Assembly: GCA_016284045.1 (NCBI GenBank)
Contig: JAEEOB010000237.1
Span: 1 to 53,639 of the forward strand
Length of the DNA stretch: 53,639 nucleotides
Reading direction: 5' to 3'
Source: Bacteroidaceae bacterium
Lineage (GTDB): Bacteria > Bacteroidota > Bacteroidia > Bacteroidales > Bacteroidaceae
Part shown: in pieces, positions 1 through 9,196 of the stretch
How positions within the stretch are numbered: the first letter of the stretch is position 1
Layout: each line of letters opens with the position of its first letter
The notes under the pieces: generated by a model
Databases searched by the model: none
Seen by the model: only the letters and a program-made list of their open reading frames with translations
Told to the model about the DNA's origin: nothing
Translations under genes and position numbers: made by a program

Positions 1-263
1 AAAGAACAGAACAGATGAGAAGACTCTTTTATGATGGTATACTTAAAGACACCTCATTGGAGGCAAATTTAAGTGCATTAAAACAAGGGGATGATAAATG
101 GATGAATGAACTTTCTCAGTGGGGTGCTGCCCAATGGATGTACTTTGACCCTACTGAAGGAAAGAGGGTAGGAGCAACGCCTTTGATGGAATTGTGGGAA
201 ATTGATGGTATGTATCATTTTATAGTGAGAAAAGGCAAAGAAAAAGAGGTACTTGGTTACTAA
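1..263 (+). CDS. 3' part of an unknown gene, cut by the window edge
   Basis: An open frame runs in from the left edge; the first ATG is at 15, but codons upstream of it are also open, so the true start is probably outside the window. The visible 82-residue tail is acidic and aromatic-rich (WGAAQWMYFDP, LWEIDGMYHFIV) and has no domain I recognise. Its stop (261-263) overlaps the end of the oppositely oriented IS1595 transposase by 4 bp. An 8-bp repeat (TACTTGGT at 250-257 and 1372-1379) suggests the IS landed inside the last codons. Removing 258-1379 would give a tail of GSPHYVVCA before a TAA near 1407. So the present C-terminus may be IS-derived. Function unknown. Confidence 0.5.
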   Translation, partial: RTEQMRRLFYDGILKDTSLEANLSALKQGDDKWMNELSQWGAAQWMYFDPTEGKRVGATPLMELWEIDGMYHFIVRKGKEKEVLGY

Positions 264-1371
264 GCCACCTCACAAAGAATAAACTCTCTATTAGGCTTAA
301 CAAGACCAATAGAGATATGGAACATTTGACTGAATCGTTCAGATTCGGTCATTTTTCTTGTATTCCAACGGAAGCAAGCCTCGTCAATGTATGACTGAAG
401 GTGCTCGTCAGATACATCGTGATAGCAGCCTGTAATCATCCTGCGGAAATGACTCCAAAAACCTTCAATGTTGTTGGTATATACTGAGCCATCATCCTCA
501 CATACAAACTGTAATGCGCCATGATTGCAGATACGGTGTTCGTAGCCCATTTCACCTACTTGATTGTAGGCATTGAGTTCATCAGTAAAGACTATTGAAC
601 CCTCACCAATGCACTGTGAGATAATAGGAAGGAGAGCAGCCTTATCGGTCTTCTCAACAACCATTGCACGAACATAGGACATAAACTCTTCTTCACCCTT
701 TGCATTGATGATTGTAGAACGCTCCATCATGCCAAAGACTGGTGTCTTGGTCTTAGTAGAACGACCTTGGGTATTTGGAGTACGCATAGAAGCGTGCTTC
801 CATTTCTCCTTGCCACCAATATAAACCTCATCACACTCAACCTCACCACTCAGAACCTCAGAATAATTCTGTGCATAGAGAGAACGTACCTTGTGGAGCA
901 TATACCAAGCAGTTTTCTGAGTGACCTTGATGTCACGAGACAACTGATGACTTGATATGCCCTTCTTATGGCTTGAAATAAGGTACATAGCAATGAACCA
1001 CTTTACAAGTGAGAGATTGCTATCCTCAAAGATAGTACCCACCTTGCAAGAGAAATTATGATTGCAAGCAGTACAATGGAATCTGCCACTCTTTGACATT
1101 TTAATGTGATGCTTACCACAATAAGGGCAAACAACATCTTGCTGTTCACCTACACCCCAACGAGTTTCGATGATTGCGTTCTTGCAAACCTCTTCGTTGT
1201 TGAAGTACGTTGTCATTGCTATGAGTGAGTCAAATTGTGAGAAATCTATCATAATCTTGCCTTTCTTTAAATTATATGCAAAGTTACAATAAAATCCAAA
1301 CAAAAAAGATTCCGTTATACGTATAACATATCTTTGATATGTTAATTTTCAGAAAAACGTAGGGCACCACC
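258..1371 (-). mobile_element. IS1595-family insertion sequence
   Basis: The unit is defined by a complete transposase gene flanked by an 8-bp direct repeat TACTTGGT (250-257, 1372-1379). Eight base pairs is the usual target-duplication length for the IS1595 family. I could not find convincing terminal inverted repeats at these exact borders, so the ends are provisional; the element itself is well supported by its transposase. Confidence 0.55.
260..1252 (-). CDS. IS1595 family transposase (ISXO2-like)
   Basis: A 330-residue DDE-type transposase for cut-and-paste movement. An N-terminal zinc ribbon (CPYCGKHH about 42-49, CTAC about 60-63) is followed by an HTH-like segment (SHQLSRDIKVTQKTAWYMLH). 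The catalytic domain has acidic residues at D141 (ECDEVYIGG), D224 (VFTDELNAY) and E263 (NNIEGFWSHFRRM), the pattern of the ISXO2-like/IS1595 family. I chose the ATG at 1252 because AAAGGCAAG lies just upstream; an ATG 17 codons earlier also exists. The frame is intact, so the element may still be mobile. Its stop overlaps that of the gene to the left. Confidence 0.9.
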   Translation of the reverse strand: MIDFSQFDSLIAMTTYFNNEEVCKNAIIETRWGVGEQQDVVCPYCGKHHIKMSKSGRFHCTACNHNFSCKVGTIFEDSNLSLVKWFIAMYLISSHKKGISSHQLSRDIKVTQKTAWYMLHKVRSLYAQNYSEVLSGEVECDEVYIGGKEKWKHASMRTPNTQGRSTKTKTPVFGMMERSTIINAKGEEEFMSYVRAMVVEKTDKAALLPIISQCIGEGSIVFTDELNAYNQVGEMGYEHRICNHGALQFVCEDDGSVYTNNIEGFWSHFRRMITGCYHDVSDEHLQSYIDEACFRWNTRKMTESERFSQMFHISIGLVKPNREFILCEVA

Positions 1372-1559
1372 TACTTGGTAGTCCTCATTATGTGGTTTGT
1401 GCCTAAAAGTATATCATTGCCTTCATTTTTACACTATGATTTAAATCTTTTTTCGGTTAAGCTCATCTTGGTGTGCCCACGGAGGATTTCAACTGCACCT
1501 GTTTTTTTACGTAAATTGTATGATTTTGCATTAAATGAAAATGTTAACATAAAAAATAG

Positions 1560-1589
1560 AAAAATGAGGCACTTGTCTCATTTTTTTTT
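1560..1589 (+). terminator. Hairpin followed by T-run
   Basis: A 9-bp perfect stem (1560-1568 with 1577-1585, core ATGAG/CTCAT) with an 8-nt loop, running into a T-tract. It resembles an intrinsic terminator for transcripts from the left, placed just before the next promoter. Confidence 0.55.
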
Positions 1590-1591
1590 GC

Positions 1592-1599
1592 TATATTTG
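1592..1599 (+). promoter_or_regulatory. -7 box of Bacteroidetes promoter, GH59 gene
   Basis: TATATTTG matches the Bacteroidetes -7 consensus TAnnTTTG about 50 bp before the GH59 start. No good -33 TTG lies at the usual 19-20 bp spacing. Confidence 0.45.
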
Positions 1600-1651
1600 T
1601 CATTTGAAACTTAAAAATCTTATGATTAACTCTCTAACACACTAAATAACA

Positions 1652-3754
1652 ATGAACAGACTACTGTTTTCTATTTTTGCGATCCTCATGCCTTTGGTGG
1701 GCTCTGCACAGACAGAGACAATACAGAAATTTGAGCTCAACGCCAAAAAAGCGGGGAAACGGTTCGACGGCATCGGACTGGTGAACGGAGGTGGCGGTAC
1801 GTCCGTGCTCCTGAAGGACTATCCTGAACCACAGCGGACTGAAATCCTCGACCTCGTGTATAAACCGATGTTCGGGGCATCGGTCAGCACTTTGCTCGTG
1901 GAGGTGCCGGGTGACGGTAACTCCACGCAAGGTTCAATGCCATCTCACATGCACTCACGCGACGACCTCAATTATCAGAGGGGTTACACATGGTGGGTGA
2001 TGAAAGAGGCGAAGAAGAGAAACCGCGAACTTGCACTCGATGGAGCAGCATGGAGTGCGCCAGGATGGGTGGGCAACGGAAATTTCTGGAGTCAGGACGC
2101 TGCCGACTACTATGTGTCGTGGCTACAGGGCTTGCGCGACTACCATGGGCTGAAGATGACTGCCATGGGCTGCCGAAACGAGAAAGGCGACAGCTATGAG
2201 TTTGCGAAGATGCTGCGAAAAACGCTCAACGACAACGGGTTTGAGTATGTCCAGATTCATGCGTTCGACAATTGGTATAAGGGCAAACTCAATTTCGTGA
2301 AGGACTTGCTCACCGACAAGGACCTCCAGATTTCTGTTGATATCATCGGAGGACATGTGTTCAATGAGGTGGAGCCCGTCTCGGAGGAGAACCAGAAAAT
2401 TGCCAATCAGTTGGGTAAACCTATCTGGAACACGGAGGACCACGTATATAAGAAAGGCTTCGACTGTCTCATAAGCCTTGTGGAGTGCTTCAACAAAAAC
2501 TATATCAACAGTGGGGTGACGAAAATAGTCAACTGGTACGACATTGGCGCCATTTATCCGCTGGAACCATACGCCGAAGATCCGCCCATCGTGCATGCCT
2601 ATGAGCCTTGGAGTGGACATTACCGCGTGCGTGAGGCTATATGGGGATATGCTCATTACGGGCAATTCACAAAAATCGGCTGGCAGTATATGCCGGAAGG
2701 CTGCAAGCTTCTCGCAGAAGGCGGGTCGATGGTCACGATGAAAGCACCCGACAACAACTACAGTATTATCATAGAGACGAAAGGGGCAAAAGCAACGCAG
2801 CAGCTTGAGTTCAAACTAAAGGGGCTGTCCGACGAGACGCTATGTGTGTGGAAGAGCAACGAGGAGGAGCAGTTCATCAAGCAGAGCGAAGTGACTACTG
2901 ATGGCAAGAAGTTTGTGTTCGAAGTGGAGCCAAACACGGTCTATTCTCTTTCTACTATGAAGGGGCAGCGTAAAGCCACTTATTCTGCTCCGCCATCGCA
3001 GCCTTTCCCCTTTCCATATTTCGATACCTTCGACCAATACGAGCAGCCGGATCAATGGGGATATCTACCGCATTATTTCGCTGATATCGCTGGGGCATTC
3101 GAAATCACAGAGGCACCCGAACGTCACGGCAAGTGCCTGAGGCAGATGACACCACTGCCCACCATCAGTTGGGCGCCCGAATGGAAACACTACACCATCA
3201 TCGGCGACGAGGAATGGTCGGACTATGAGGTGAGTGCAGATGTGAAACTTAATGCAGGTGATGCGGCTGCGGTGATGGGAAGGCTCAATCATTTTGGCTA
3301 TGGATGGGGATATATTCCTAAAGGCTATTATTTCATGCTCGACAATCTGTGTAAATGTAAGATCGTGGTCGTCAGAGGCAAGGTGGATAAGAAAAAGGTG
3401 GAAGGCGACGCAGAGCAGCAAGCTCTTATCAACGAGCTACAGGACGACAGCGAGGGTGGGGAGAAAGTGCTTGCAGAGTCGTTGCTGATGGATTTCAATC
3501 CGACGGAATGGCACAAGCTCACCATCCGCTTCGAGAACTCAAAAATCACAGGACTCATCGACGGGAAGAAAGTGATAGAGACGGAGGACTTTCTCTACCA
3601 TCATGGAATGGCTGGACTCCTTGCTGACGTGGACTCACAAAAAGCATCAACCCCTTATTTCGATAACTTTAAAGTCAATGAGGTGGGCAAAGATACCATA
3701 CAGCCCACACCTGAACTTCCAAACCGTACACCCATTTATCCGTTAGAATATTAA
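1652..3754 (+). CDS. GH59-type beta-galactosidase / galactocerebrosidase-like enzyme
   Basis: An exported 700-residue glycoside hydrolase resembling GH59, the family of human galactosylceramidase. An N-terminal signal peptide (about 1-19, ending GSAQ) is followed by the family motif RFDGIGLVNGGGGTS, then YPEPQRTEILD and PSHMH. The expected retaining acid/base lies at E177 (CRNEKGD) and the nucleophile at E262 (IWNTEDH). Residues from about 455 form a beta-rich lectin-like domain as in other GH59 members. In a plant-glycan cluster the substrate is more likely beta-galactosides of pectin or arabinogalactan than galactolipid; that is an inference. It is the first gene of a rightward run with the lyase and GH51 genes, separated by repeat-filled gaps. 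Confidence 0.82.
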   Translation: MNRLLFSIFAILMPLVGSAQTETIQKFELNAKKAGKRFDGIGLVNGGGGTSVLLKDYPEPQRTEILDLVYKPMFGASVSTLLVEVPGDGNSTQGSMPSHMHSRDDLNYQRGYTWWVMKEAKKRNRELALDGAAWSAPGWVGNGNFWSQDAADYYVSWLQGLRDYHGLKMTAMGCRNEKGDSYEFAKMLRKTLNDNGFEYVQIHAFDNWYKGKLNFVKDLLTDKDLQISVDIIGGHVFNEVEPVSEENQKIANQLGKPIWNTEDHVYKKGFDCLISLVECFNKNYINSGVTKIVNWYDIGAIYPLEPYAEDPPIVHAYEPWSGHYRVREAIWGYAHYGQFTKIGWQYMPEGCKLLAEGGSMVTMKAPDNNYSIIIETKGAKATQQLEFKLKGLSDETLCVWKSNEEEQFIKQSEVTTDGKKFVFEVEPNTVYSLSTMKGQRKATYSAPPSQPFPFPYFDTFDQYEQPDQWGYLPHYFADIAGAFEITEAPERHGKCLRQMTPLPTISWAPEWKHYTIIGDEEWSDYEVSADVKLNAGDAAAVMGRLNHFGYGWGYIPKGYYFMLDNLCKCKIVVVRGKVDKKKVEGDAEQQALINELQDDSEGGEKVLAESLLMDFNPTEWHKLTIRFENSKITGLIDGKKVIETEDFLYHHGMAGLLADVDSQKASTPYFDNFKVNEVGKDTIQPTPELPNRTPIYPLEY

Positions 3755-3761
3755 GAGCCTC

Positions 3762-3879
3762 CTGAAATTCCTGAGTCTCCTGATAGTCCGGATAATCCGT
3801 AATCTCCGGAAATCCCGGGATATCCCGATAATCTGGAAAATTTGGAATTTCCGGAAAATCCGTAATCACCGTAACTAAA
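3762..3879. repeat. Degenerate short tandem repeat tract (TCCkGATAAt type)
   Basis: The gap between the GH59 and lyase genes is filled with roughly 9-10-nt units built on TCCtGATAA / TCCGGAAAA. No gene is supported. Similar tracts with other unit sequences occur in other gaps of this window. Confidence 0.75.
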
Positions 3880-3897
3880 AAAAACAAACAACAAATA

Positions 3898-6800
3898 ATG
3901 AAACATTTGTTATTATCTTTCGTTTTGATGCTGCTGTCTCTGATTCCGGCATCAGCCCAGCAGCTCGCTTTCCCGGGTGCTGTGGGGTGGGGACGTTATG
4001 CCGTGGGCGGACGTTACGGCAGCGTGTATCATGTAACAAACCTCAACGACAGCGGTGCGGGCTCTCTGCGTGATGCCGTCAGCAAGCCTAACCGGATTGT
4101 CGTGTTCGACGTGTCGGGAGTAATAAATATTTCATCTCGCATCAATTTCGCTGCCAACCTCTATGTGGCTGGTCAGACTGCACCGGGAGAGGGAGTCGTG
4201 GTCTATGGCGATGGGGTGTCTTTCTCTGCAGCTAACAATATCATCGTGCGGTACATGAAATTCCGCATGGGAAAAGGTGGAACTTCTGGCAAGGACTGCG
4301 CAGGTGTGGCGAATGGAACGAACATGATTTTCGACCACTGCTCATTTGCATGGGGACTCGATGAGACCTTCTCCATCAACTGGGACAACAAAGGAACAGC
4401 ACCCTCTCATATCACGCTGTCAAACTGTGTGGTGGGGCAGGGACTGCTGACCCACTCTGCCGGCGGACTGATTCAGTCGGACTCCATCACCCTCTATCGC
4501 AATTTCTACTGCGACAACAGCACGCGTAACAACAAGGTGAAGGGAACGAGCCAGTATGTGAACTGCATTGTCTATAACTGGAAGGATGGCTGCTATCTGA
4601 TGGGGGGCGACTCTCAAGGCAAGTCGTGGGTGAATGTGACGAACAATCTTTTCATCAACGGACCGGCGGGTGGAGGCAACGCCATCACCAGCGGTAACAG
4701 CGACTTCAGCATCTATGCCGCCGACAACTGGCAGGACCGCAATGCCGACGGGAAATTCAACCCGTATGAGATTCCGCACAGTGAATATGGAGGCGGACCT
4801 ACATTTGCTGCGCGTCCATATAATTATCCGCAGCTCCCGACATGGAATGCCAGTCAGCTCATCGACTCTCTGCTCCCCGACGTGGGGGCGTCGCTCCCTT
4901 ACCGCGATCTCGCCGACTGCCTGATGGTGCATCAGTGCCGCTCGTTCGGAAAAGAGGGAGCCATCATTTCGTCTGAGGCTCAGCTTTCAGTCGGAGCGCC
5001 TACGGCTTGGGCACTTAAGTCGTTCACCAAGCCTGTCGATACCGACCGCGACGGTATGCCAGATGAATGGGAGAACGCCAACGGCACTGACCCGGCGGTG
5101 AACGATGCCATGACCATCTCCGACAACGGCTATGCCAATATCGAGAACTATATCAACGGACTGACAAAGGAAAACCGTCCTTTTTACCTGCGTGTACCAC
5201 AGCAGTTCGCTTCATCGGCTGTTACCGACCATAGCATCAGCATGAAATGGTATGACTTCACCGAGGAAGAAGACGGATTCGTTATCGAGCAGCAAATCGA
5301 CGGCGAATGGACAGAAATTGCCAGATTGGATGCCGGCACGGAATCTTATACCATTGACGGTCTGGACCCTGCCGGTGTTTATCAGTTAAGAATCAAGGCT
5401 GTCAAGGGGGAGGAATCCTCCGATTATACTGCAGCTGTCACCGTGAAGACACAGCCCAAGCAGGCGGAGATGGTGGATGTCAATGCGTTTGAGCCTGATT
5501 ACGTCTGGGCGGTCACCGAAGGCTCATGGGACTTCGAGACTCCTAACTGGAAAGAGACTGAACAGCTTTTCACCGACGGAGGGAAAGTGCTGTTCAATAA
5601 CGAAGAAAACACCACAGTGAATCTCGGCACCACGGTAAGCCCTGCCGCCACCGTCGTGAACTCAGCTGCCGACATCACATTCGCTGGCCAAGGACTGATT
5701 GCCGGCGACGGCTCGCTCAACAAGGCAGGGGAGGGAACACTCACCGTCAACACTGCAAACAGCTACAAGGGGGCGACCGTGCTCCATGGAGGAGTGTTTG
5801 AGTTCAACTCGCTCAAGGACGGCGATGTGAACAGTGCCATCGGAGCATCTTCGGAATTCGGACAGAACTGGATCTGGGACGGAGGAACTTGGAACTATAC
5901 AGGTGGCTCCACATCCACCAACCGCAGTGCCGACCTTTATGCAAGCACGGGGTTCGACGTGAAGAATTCCGCAGCCACCGTCACAATGAACGGTAAACTG
6001 GAGGGAACAGGCGATTTCATCATAGGAGGTGCGGGAACATTCCAGCCTTCTTCTCCCGATTTCTTCGCCTACGACGGTGCAACCATTGTGAAGAGTGGAA
6101 CATTAAAATTGGCTTTCCTCCGCAATATTGAAGACAAGAAACTCTTTCTCGGAAATGGAAAAAACGTGTCATCGAAGATGGTGCTCGCTGGAGGAAGTCT
6201 TGTCACCAACGATGCAAATGACAACTATACCACCTATTATTTCCCGATTGAGGTGATGGAAGGAACAACATCGGTGTTCCAGCCATACCGCAACTGCTAT
6301 ATCAAGAGCGCATTCTCCGGAGCGGGAACCGTGGAATTCCGGACCAACTGGCTCCGGGAGTATTTCCAGGGAGACTTCTCCAATTTCTACGGGCGCCTGA
6401 TTGCCAATGGCACCGGAAGCGACGCACAATTCATGCTGGAGAACAACGGCATTCCAAACGGGGTGGTGCAATTGAAGGGAACCATTCGGATGGTCTATTG
6501 GAAGACCAACGGAGACCTCCATATCGGCGGACTGAGCGGAGTGGCAGGAACCTACCTCTCAGGTAGCAGTAAGAACACAGCCGGACATCAGATGACCTGG
6601 AGGGTGGGAGGTGCCAACACCGATGAGACGTTTGCCGGCATCATCGACGACTGTGCCAGCTCCACCAACTCAAAATACAACGGAACGACTACCATCTACA
6701 AGGAGGGAAGCGGTGACTGGAGGCTCACCGGAAACAACATTTATTCTGGTCCTACCTACGTGGAGGGAGGACGCCTCTTCGTCAACGGCACGCATACCAA

Positions 6801-7419
6801 CGGAGGCGTCTTCTATGTGCGCGATGGTGCCACTCTCGGAGGAAAAGGCAAAATCGGTTCAAAAGTGACCGTCAACAAAGGCGGGACGGTGTTTGCCGGC
6901 GACACACTTGTCTCTATCATCAACAGGCTCAACCTGAACGCGGGGTTGACCATCAGCTCGGGAGGAATTGCTTGCTTCCCGATTGCCTATGACGGCACAA
7001 CGTTGAAAAACAACCGAATGGCTGTTACAGGGGCGTTCATCATCAACAACGCCACACTGGAAATCAACATGGACAAGGTGACGGAGAAGTTGCCTGACGA
7101 TGCTGTGTTCTCACTCTTCTCATCGCTCGGAACTGTTTCCGGTTCAGGATTCACGTCAATTATTCCGGAACGTCCATCCGAGACACAGGAGTGGGACACC
7201 AGCACACTGCTGACCGACGGTAAGCTGCGCGTGAAGACTGTCATAACCAAGCTGAAAGGTGATGTCAACCGCGATGGTGTGGTGAATATCAGCGATGTAG
7301 TGGCGGTCATCAACACCATGGCGAAGATAGAAGCATACGAGGATGCCGATGTCAATGAGGACAGCGAGGTGGACATCTCCGACATCGTCTCTGTCATCAA
7401 CATCATGGCTGGGCAATAA
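3898..7419 (+). CDS. Large secreted PL1-type pectate lyase with FN3, beta-strand repeats and dockerin-like tail
   Basis: A 1173-residue exported multidomain protein. A signal peptide (about 1-21, ASAQ) precedes a right-handed beta-helix lyase domain (about 22-330) with pectate-lyase motifs: AFPGAVGWG, NDSGAGSLRDAV, FDHCSFAWGLDE and VKGTSQYVNCIVYNW. A calcium-type DTDRDGMPDEWE segment lies near 380 and an FN3-like domain spans about 427-519. A long Gly/Thr-rich region (about 540-1080) resembles autotransporter-associated beta-strand repeats (GEGTLTVNTANSYKGATVLHGG). Two EF-hand-like dockerin repeats (KGDVNRDGVVNISDVV and ADVNEDSEVDISDIV) close the protein. It probably cleaves polygalacturonate outside the cell. 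The same tail ends three other elements here, which suggests one shared anchoring or docking system. Confidence 0.85.
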   Translation: MKHLLLSFVLMLLSLIPASAQQLAFPGAVGWGRYAVGGRYGSVYHVTNLNDSGAGSLRDAVSKPNRIVVFDVSGVINISSRINFAANLYVAGQTAPGEGVVVYGDGVSFSAANNIIVRYMKFRMGKGGTSGKDCAGVANGTNMIFDHCSFAWGLDETFSINWDNKGTAPSHITLSNCVVGQGLLTHSAGGLIQSDSITLYRNFYCDNSTRNNKVKGTSQYVNCIVYNWKDGCYLMGGDSQGKSWVNVTNNLFINGPAGGGNAITSGNSDFSIYAADNWQDRNADGKFNPYEIPHSEYGGGPTFAARPYNYPQLPTWNASQLIDSLLPDVGASLPYRDLADCLMVHQCRSFGKEGAIISSEAQLSVGAPTAWALKSFTKPVDTDRDGMPDEWENANGTDPAVNDAMTISDNGYANIENYINGLTKENRPFYLRVPQQFASSAVTDHSISMKWYDFTEEEDGFVIEQQIDGEWTEIARLDAGTESYTIDGLDPAGVYQLRIKAVKGEESSDYTAAVTVKTQPKQAEMVDVNAFEPDYVWAVTEGSWDFETPNWKETEQLFTDGGKVLFNNEENTTVNLGTTVSPAATVVNSAADITFAGQGLIAGDGSLNKAGEGTLTVNTANSYKGATVLHGGVFEFNSLKDGDVNSAIGASSEFGQNWIWDGGTWNYTGGSTSTNRSADLYASTGFDVKNSAATVTMNGKLEGTGDFIIGGAGTFQPSSPDFFAYDGATIVKSGTLKLAFLRNIEDKKLFLGNGKNVSSKMVLAGGSLVTNDANDNYTTYYFPIEVMEGTTSVFQPYRNCYIKSAFSGAGTVEFRTNWLREYFQGDFSNFYGRLIANGTGSDAQFMLENNGIPNGVVQLKGTIRMVYWKTNGDLHIGGLSGVAGTYLSGSSKNTAGHQMTWRVGGANTDETFAGIIDDCASSTNSKYNGTTTIYKEGSGDWRLTGNNIYSGPTYVEGGRLFVNGTHTNGGVFYVRDGATLGGKGKIGSKVTVNKGGTVFAGDTLVSIINRLNLNAGLTISSGGIACFPIAYDGTTLKNNRMAVTGAFIINNATLEINMDKVTEKLPDDAVFSLFSSLGTVSGSGFTSIIPERPSETQEWDTSTLLTDGKLRVKTVITKLKGDVNRDGVVNISDVVAVINTMAKIEAYEDADVNEDSEVDISDIVSVINIMAGQ

Positions 7420-7440
7420 TAACTGTTATAGTTAATTACC

Positions 7441-7505
7441 CCCTGTTTTATTGTATATCATCCTATAATATCCTATTATTTCTTATAAAATCCTATCTCT
7501 TCCTA
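7441..7505. repeat. Degenerate tandem repeat tract (TCCTATAATA type)
   Basis: About six imperfect 10-11-nt units (cctataatat, cctattattt, ttataaaat, cctatctctt) fill the gap before the GH51 gene. The unit is close to that at 22970-23075. Confidence 0.65.
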
Positions 7506-7532
7506 AAAAAACTAATTTAAAAAAATAGAAAC

Positions 7533-9092
7533 ATGAAAAAAACCGGATTATTATTGGCCGCTTTGGCATTGGTGGTCAGCATGAATGCCCAGAAAAAGTC
7601 ATCTGTCAGCCGTGTTGCCGGCGGAGAAGGCTCTACAATCAACAAGGAAATCTACGGACAGTTTGCCGAACATTTAGGCAGCTGCATCTATGGAGGTCTG
7701 TGGGTTGGAAAGGACTCCAAAATCCCGAACACGCAGGGCTACCGCAACGACGTGCTGCAGGCGCTGCGCGACATCAAGATTCCAGTGATGCGCTGGCCGG
7801 GAGGCTGCTTTGCAGATGAATACCACTGGATGGACGGTATCGGCCCGCAGGAGAACCGACCGCGTATGGTGAACAACAACTGGGGTGGAACCGTGGAGGA
7901 CAACTCATTTGGCACCCATGAGTTCCTCAACCTGTGTGAGCTGCTCGGCTGTGAGCCTTACGTGTCGATGAACGTGGGCAGTGGTAGCGTGGAGGAAACC
8001 GCCAAGTGGGTGGAGTATATGACAGCGAAAGACGGACCGATGGCGAAGCTGCGCAAGCAGAACGGACGGGAGCAGCCGTGGAAGGTGAAGTATATCGGTG
8101 TGGGCAACGAGAGCTGGGGATGCGGTGGCAACATGCGCATCGAATATTACACCGACCTCTACCGCCGCTATGCCACCTATTGCCGTGAGTATAGTGGAAA
8201 CAAACTGTTTAAAATCGCCAGCGGAGCAACCGACTATGATTATAACTGGACTGAGGTGGCGATGAAGCAGATTGGTAATCAGATGAAGGGACTTTCGCTA
8301 CACTACTACACTTGCTACACATGGGAAGGCTCGAAAGGAAGTGCCACCAACTTCGATGAGAACCAGTATTACTGGGCTGTGGCTAAATGCTCCACGGGCC
8401 TGAAGGAAGTCCTCGACAAGCATGTGGAGATTATGGACCGCTACGATGCTAAAGGACAAGTGAAACTGCTCGTCGATGAGTGGGGAACATGGTGGGACGA
8501 GGAGCCGGGAAGCATTCGCGGTCACCTCTATCAGCAGAACTCCATGCGCGACGCGATGGTTGCCGCATTCTCCCTCAACCTCTTCCATCAATACACCAAG
8601 CGTGTGTCGATGACTAACATCGCACAGGTGGCGAATGTGCTGCAGAGCATGGTGCTCACGAAGGACGACAAGATGGTGCTCACACCTACCTATTATGTGT
8701 TTAAGATGTATGTTCCGAACATGGAGGCTGAGAATATTCCGGTCACTGTGAACTGCGACACTTTCACCGCGGAGAACGAGCGCGACAAGGAACATCCACG
8801 TCAGTCGCCATACGTCAGTGTGTCGGCTTCACGTGCGAAGGACGGCACTGTGAACGTGAACCTTGCCAATGCCGACCTCAAGAACGCCAACGAGGTGACT
8901 GTGGATCTCGGCAGCATCGGATCAACCATCCAGAACGCACTCGTCCTCACATCTTCCGACATGAAGGACCACAACACCTTCGATAAGCCCGGAAAGGTAA
9001 AGCCCCAGCCATTCAAGGATGTTCAAATCAAAGACGGAAAAATCATCGTCAAGATGCCAAAGATGTCAATCGTTACATTCTCCGTCCGATAA
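7533..9092 (+). CDS. GH51 alpha-L-arabinofuranosidase
   Basis: A 519-residue retaining arabinofuranosidase with an N-terminal signal peptide (about 1-19). GH51 motifs in order are [33 protein letters not shown], the acid/base in GVGNESWG (E193) and the nucleophile in [13 protein letters not shown] (E316). The C-terminal part is the beta-sandwich usual for the family. It should release terminal arabinose from arabinan or arabinoxylan fragments, probably in the periplasm. It converges on a second, quite different GH51 gene across the terminator at 9133-9181, so the two are unlikely to be a recent tandem duplication. Confidence 0.93.
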   Translation: MKKTGLLLAALALVVSMNAQKKSSVSRVAGGEGSTINKEIYGQFAEHLGSCIYGGLWVGKDSKIPNTQGYRNDVLQALRDIKIPVMRWPGGCFADEYHWMDGIGPQENRPRMVNNNWGGTVEDNSFGTHEFLNLCELLGCEPYVSMNVGSGSVEETAKWVEYMTAKDGPMAKLRKQNGREQPWKVKYIGVGNESWGCGGNMRIEYYTDLYRRYATYCREYSGNKLFKIASGATDYDYNWTEVAMKQIGNQMKGLSLHYYTCYTWEGSKGSATNFDENQYYWAVAKCSTGLKEVLDKHVEIMDRYDAKGQVKLLVDEWGTWWDEEPGSIRGHLYQQNSMRDAMVAAFSLNLFHQYTKRVSMTNIAQVANVLQSMVLTKDDKMVLTPTYYVFKMYVPNMEAENIPVTVNCDTFTAENERDKEHPRQSPYVSVSASRAKDGTVNVNLANADLKNANEVTVDLGSIGSTIQNALVLTSSDMKDHNTFDKPGKVKPQPFKDVQIKDGKIIVKMPKMSIVTFSVR

Positions 9093-9132
9093 TCTTTACG
9101 TTCTGGTCAGATAAAAAGTAGTCCTGACATAA

Positions 9133-9181
9133 TAAACATTCGGAGTGTGCCATTAATTTGATGACACACTCCGAATGTTTA
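9133..9181. terminator. Bidirectional terminator between convergent GH51 genes
   Basis: A perfect 17-bp inverted repeat (9133-9149 with 9165-9181, core CATTCGGAGTGTG) with a 15-nt loop lies between the stops of two convergent genes. A and T on the outer arms let it work in both directions. Confidence 0.85.
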
Positions 9182-9196
9182 CTTATCTAGCTTTTA

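Larger units (their letters stand above)
1304..1651. other. Intergenic region between the IS and the GH59 gene
   Basis: No supportable gene; a 79-codon frame here has no coding features. It contains the presumed right end of the IS (to 1371), the probable original end of the interrupted left gene (about 1380-1409), a hairpin at 1560-1585 and a promoter-like box at 1592-1599. Confidence 0.6.

Noticed and set aside
1375-1614. Forward frame of 79 codons between the IS and the GH59 gene
   Set aside because: It crosses a hairpin and a promoter box and has no recognisable protein character.
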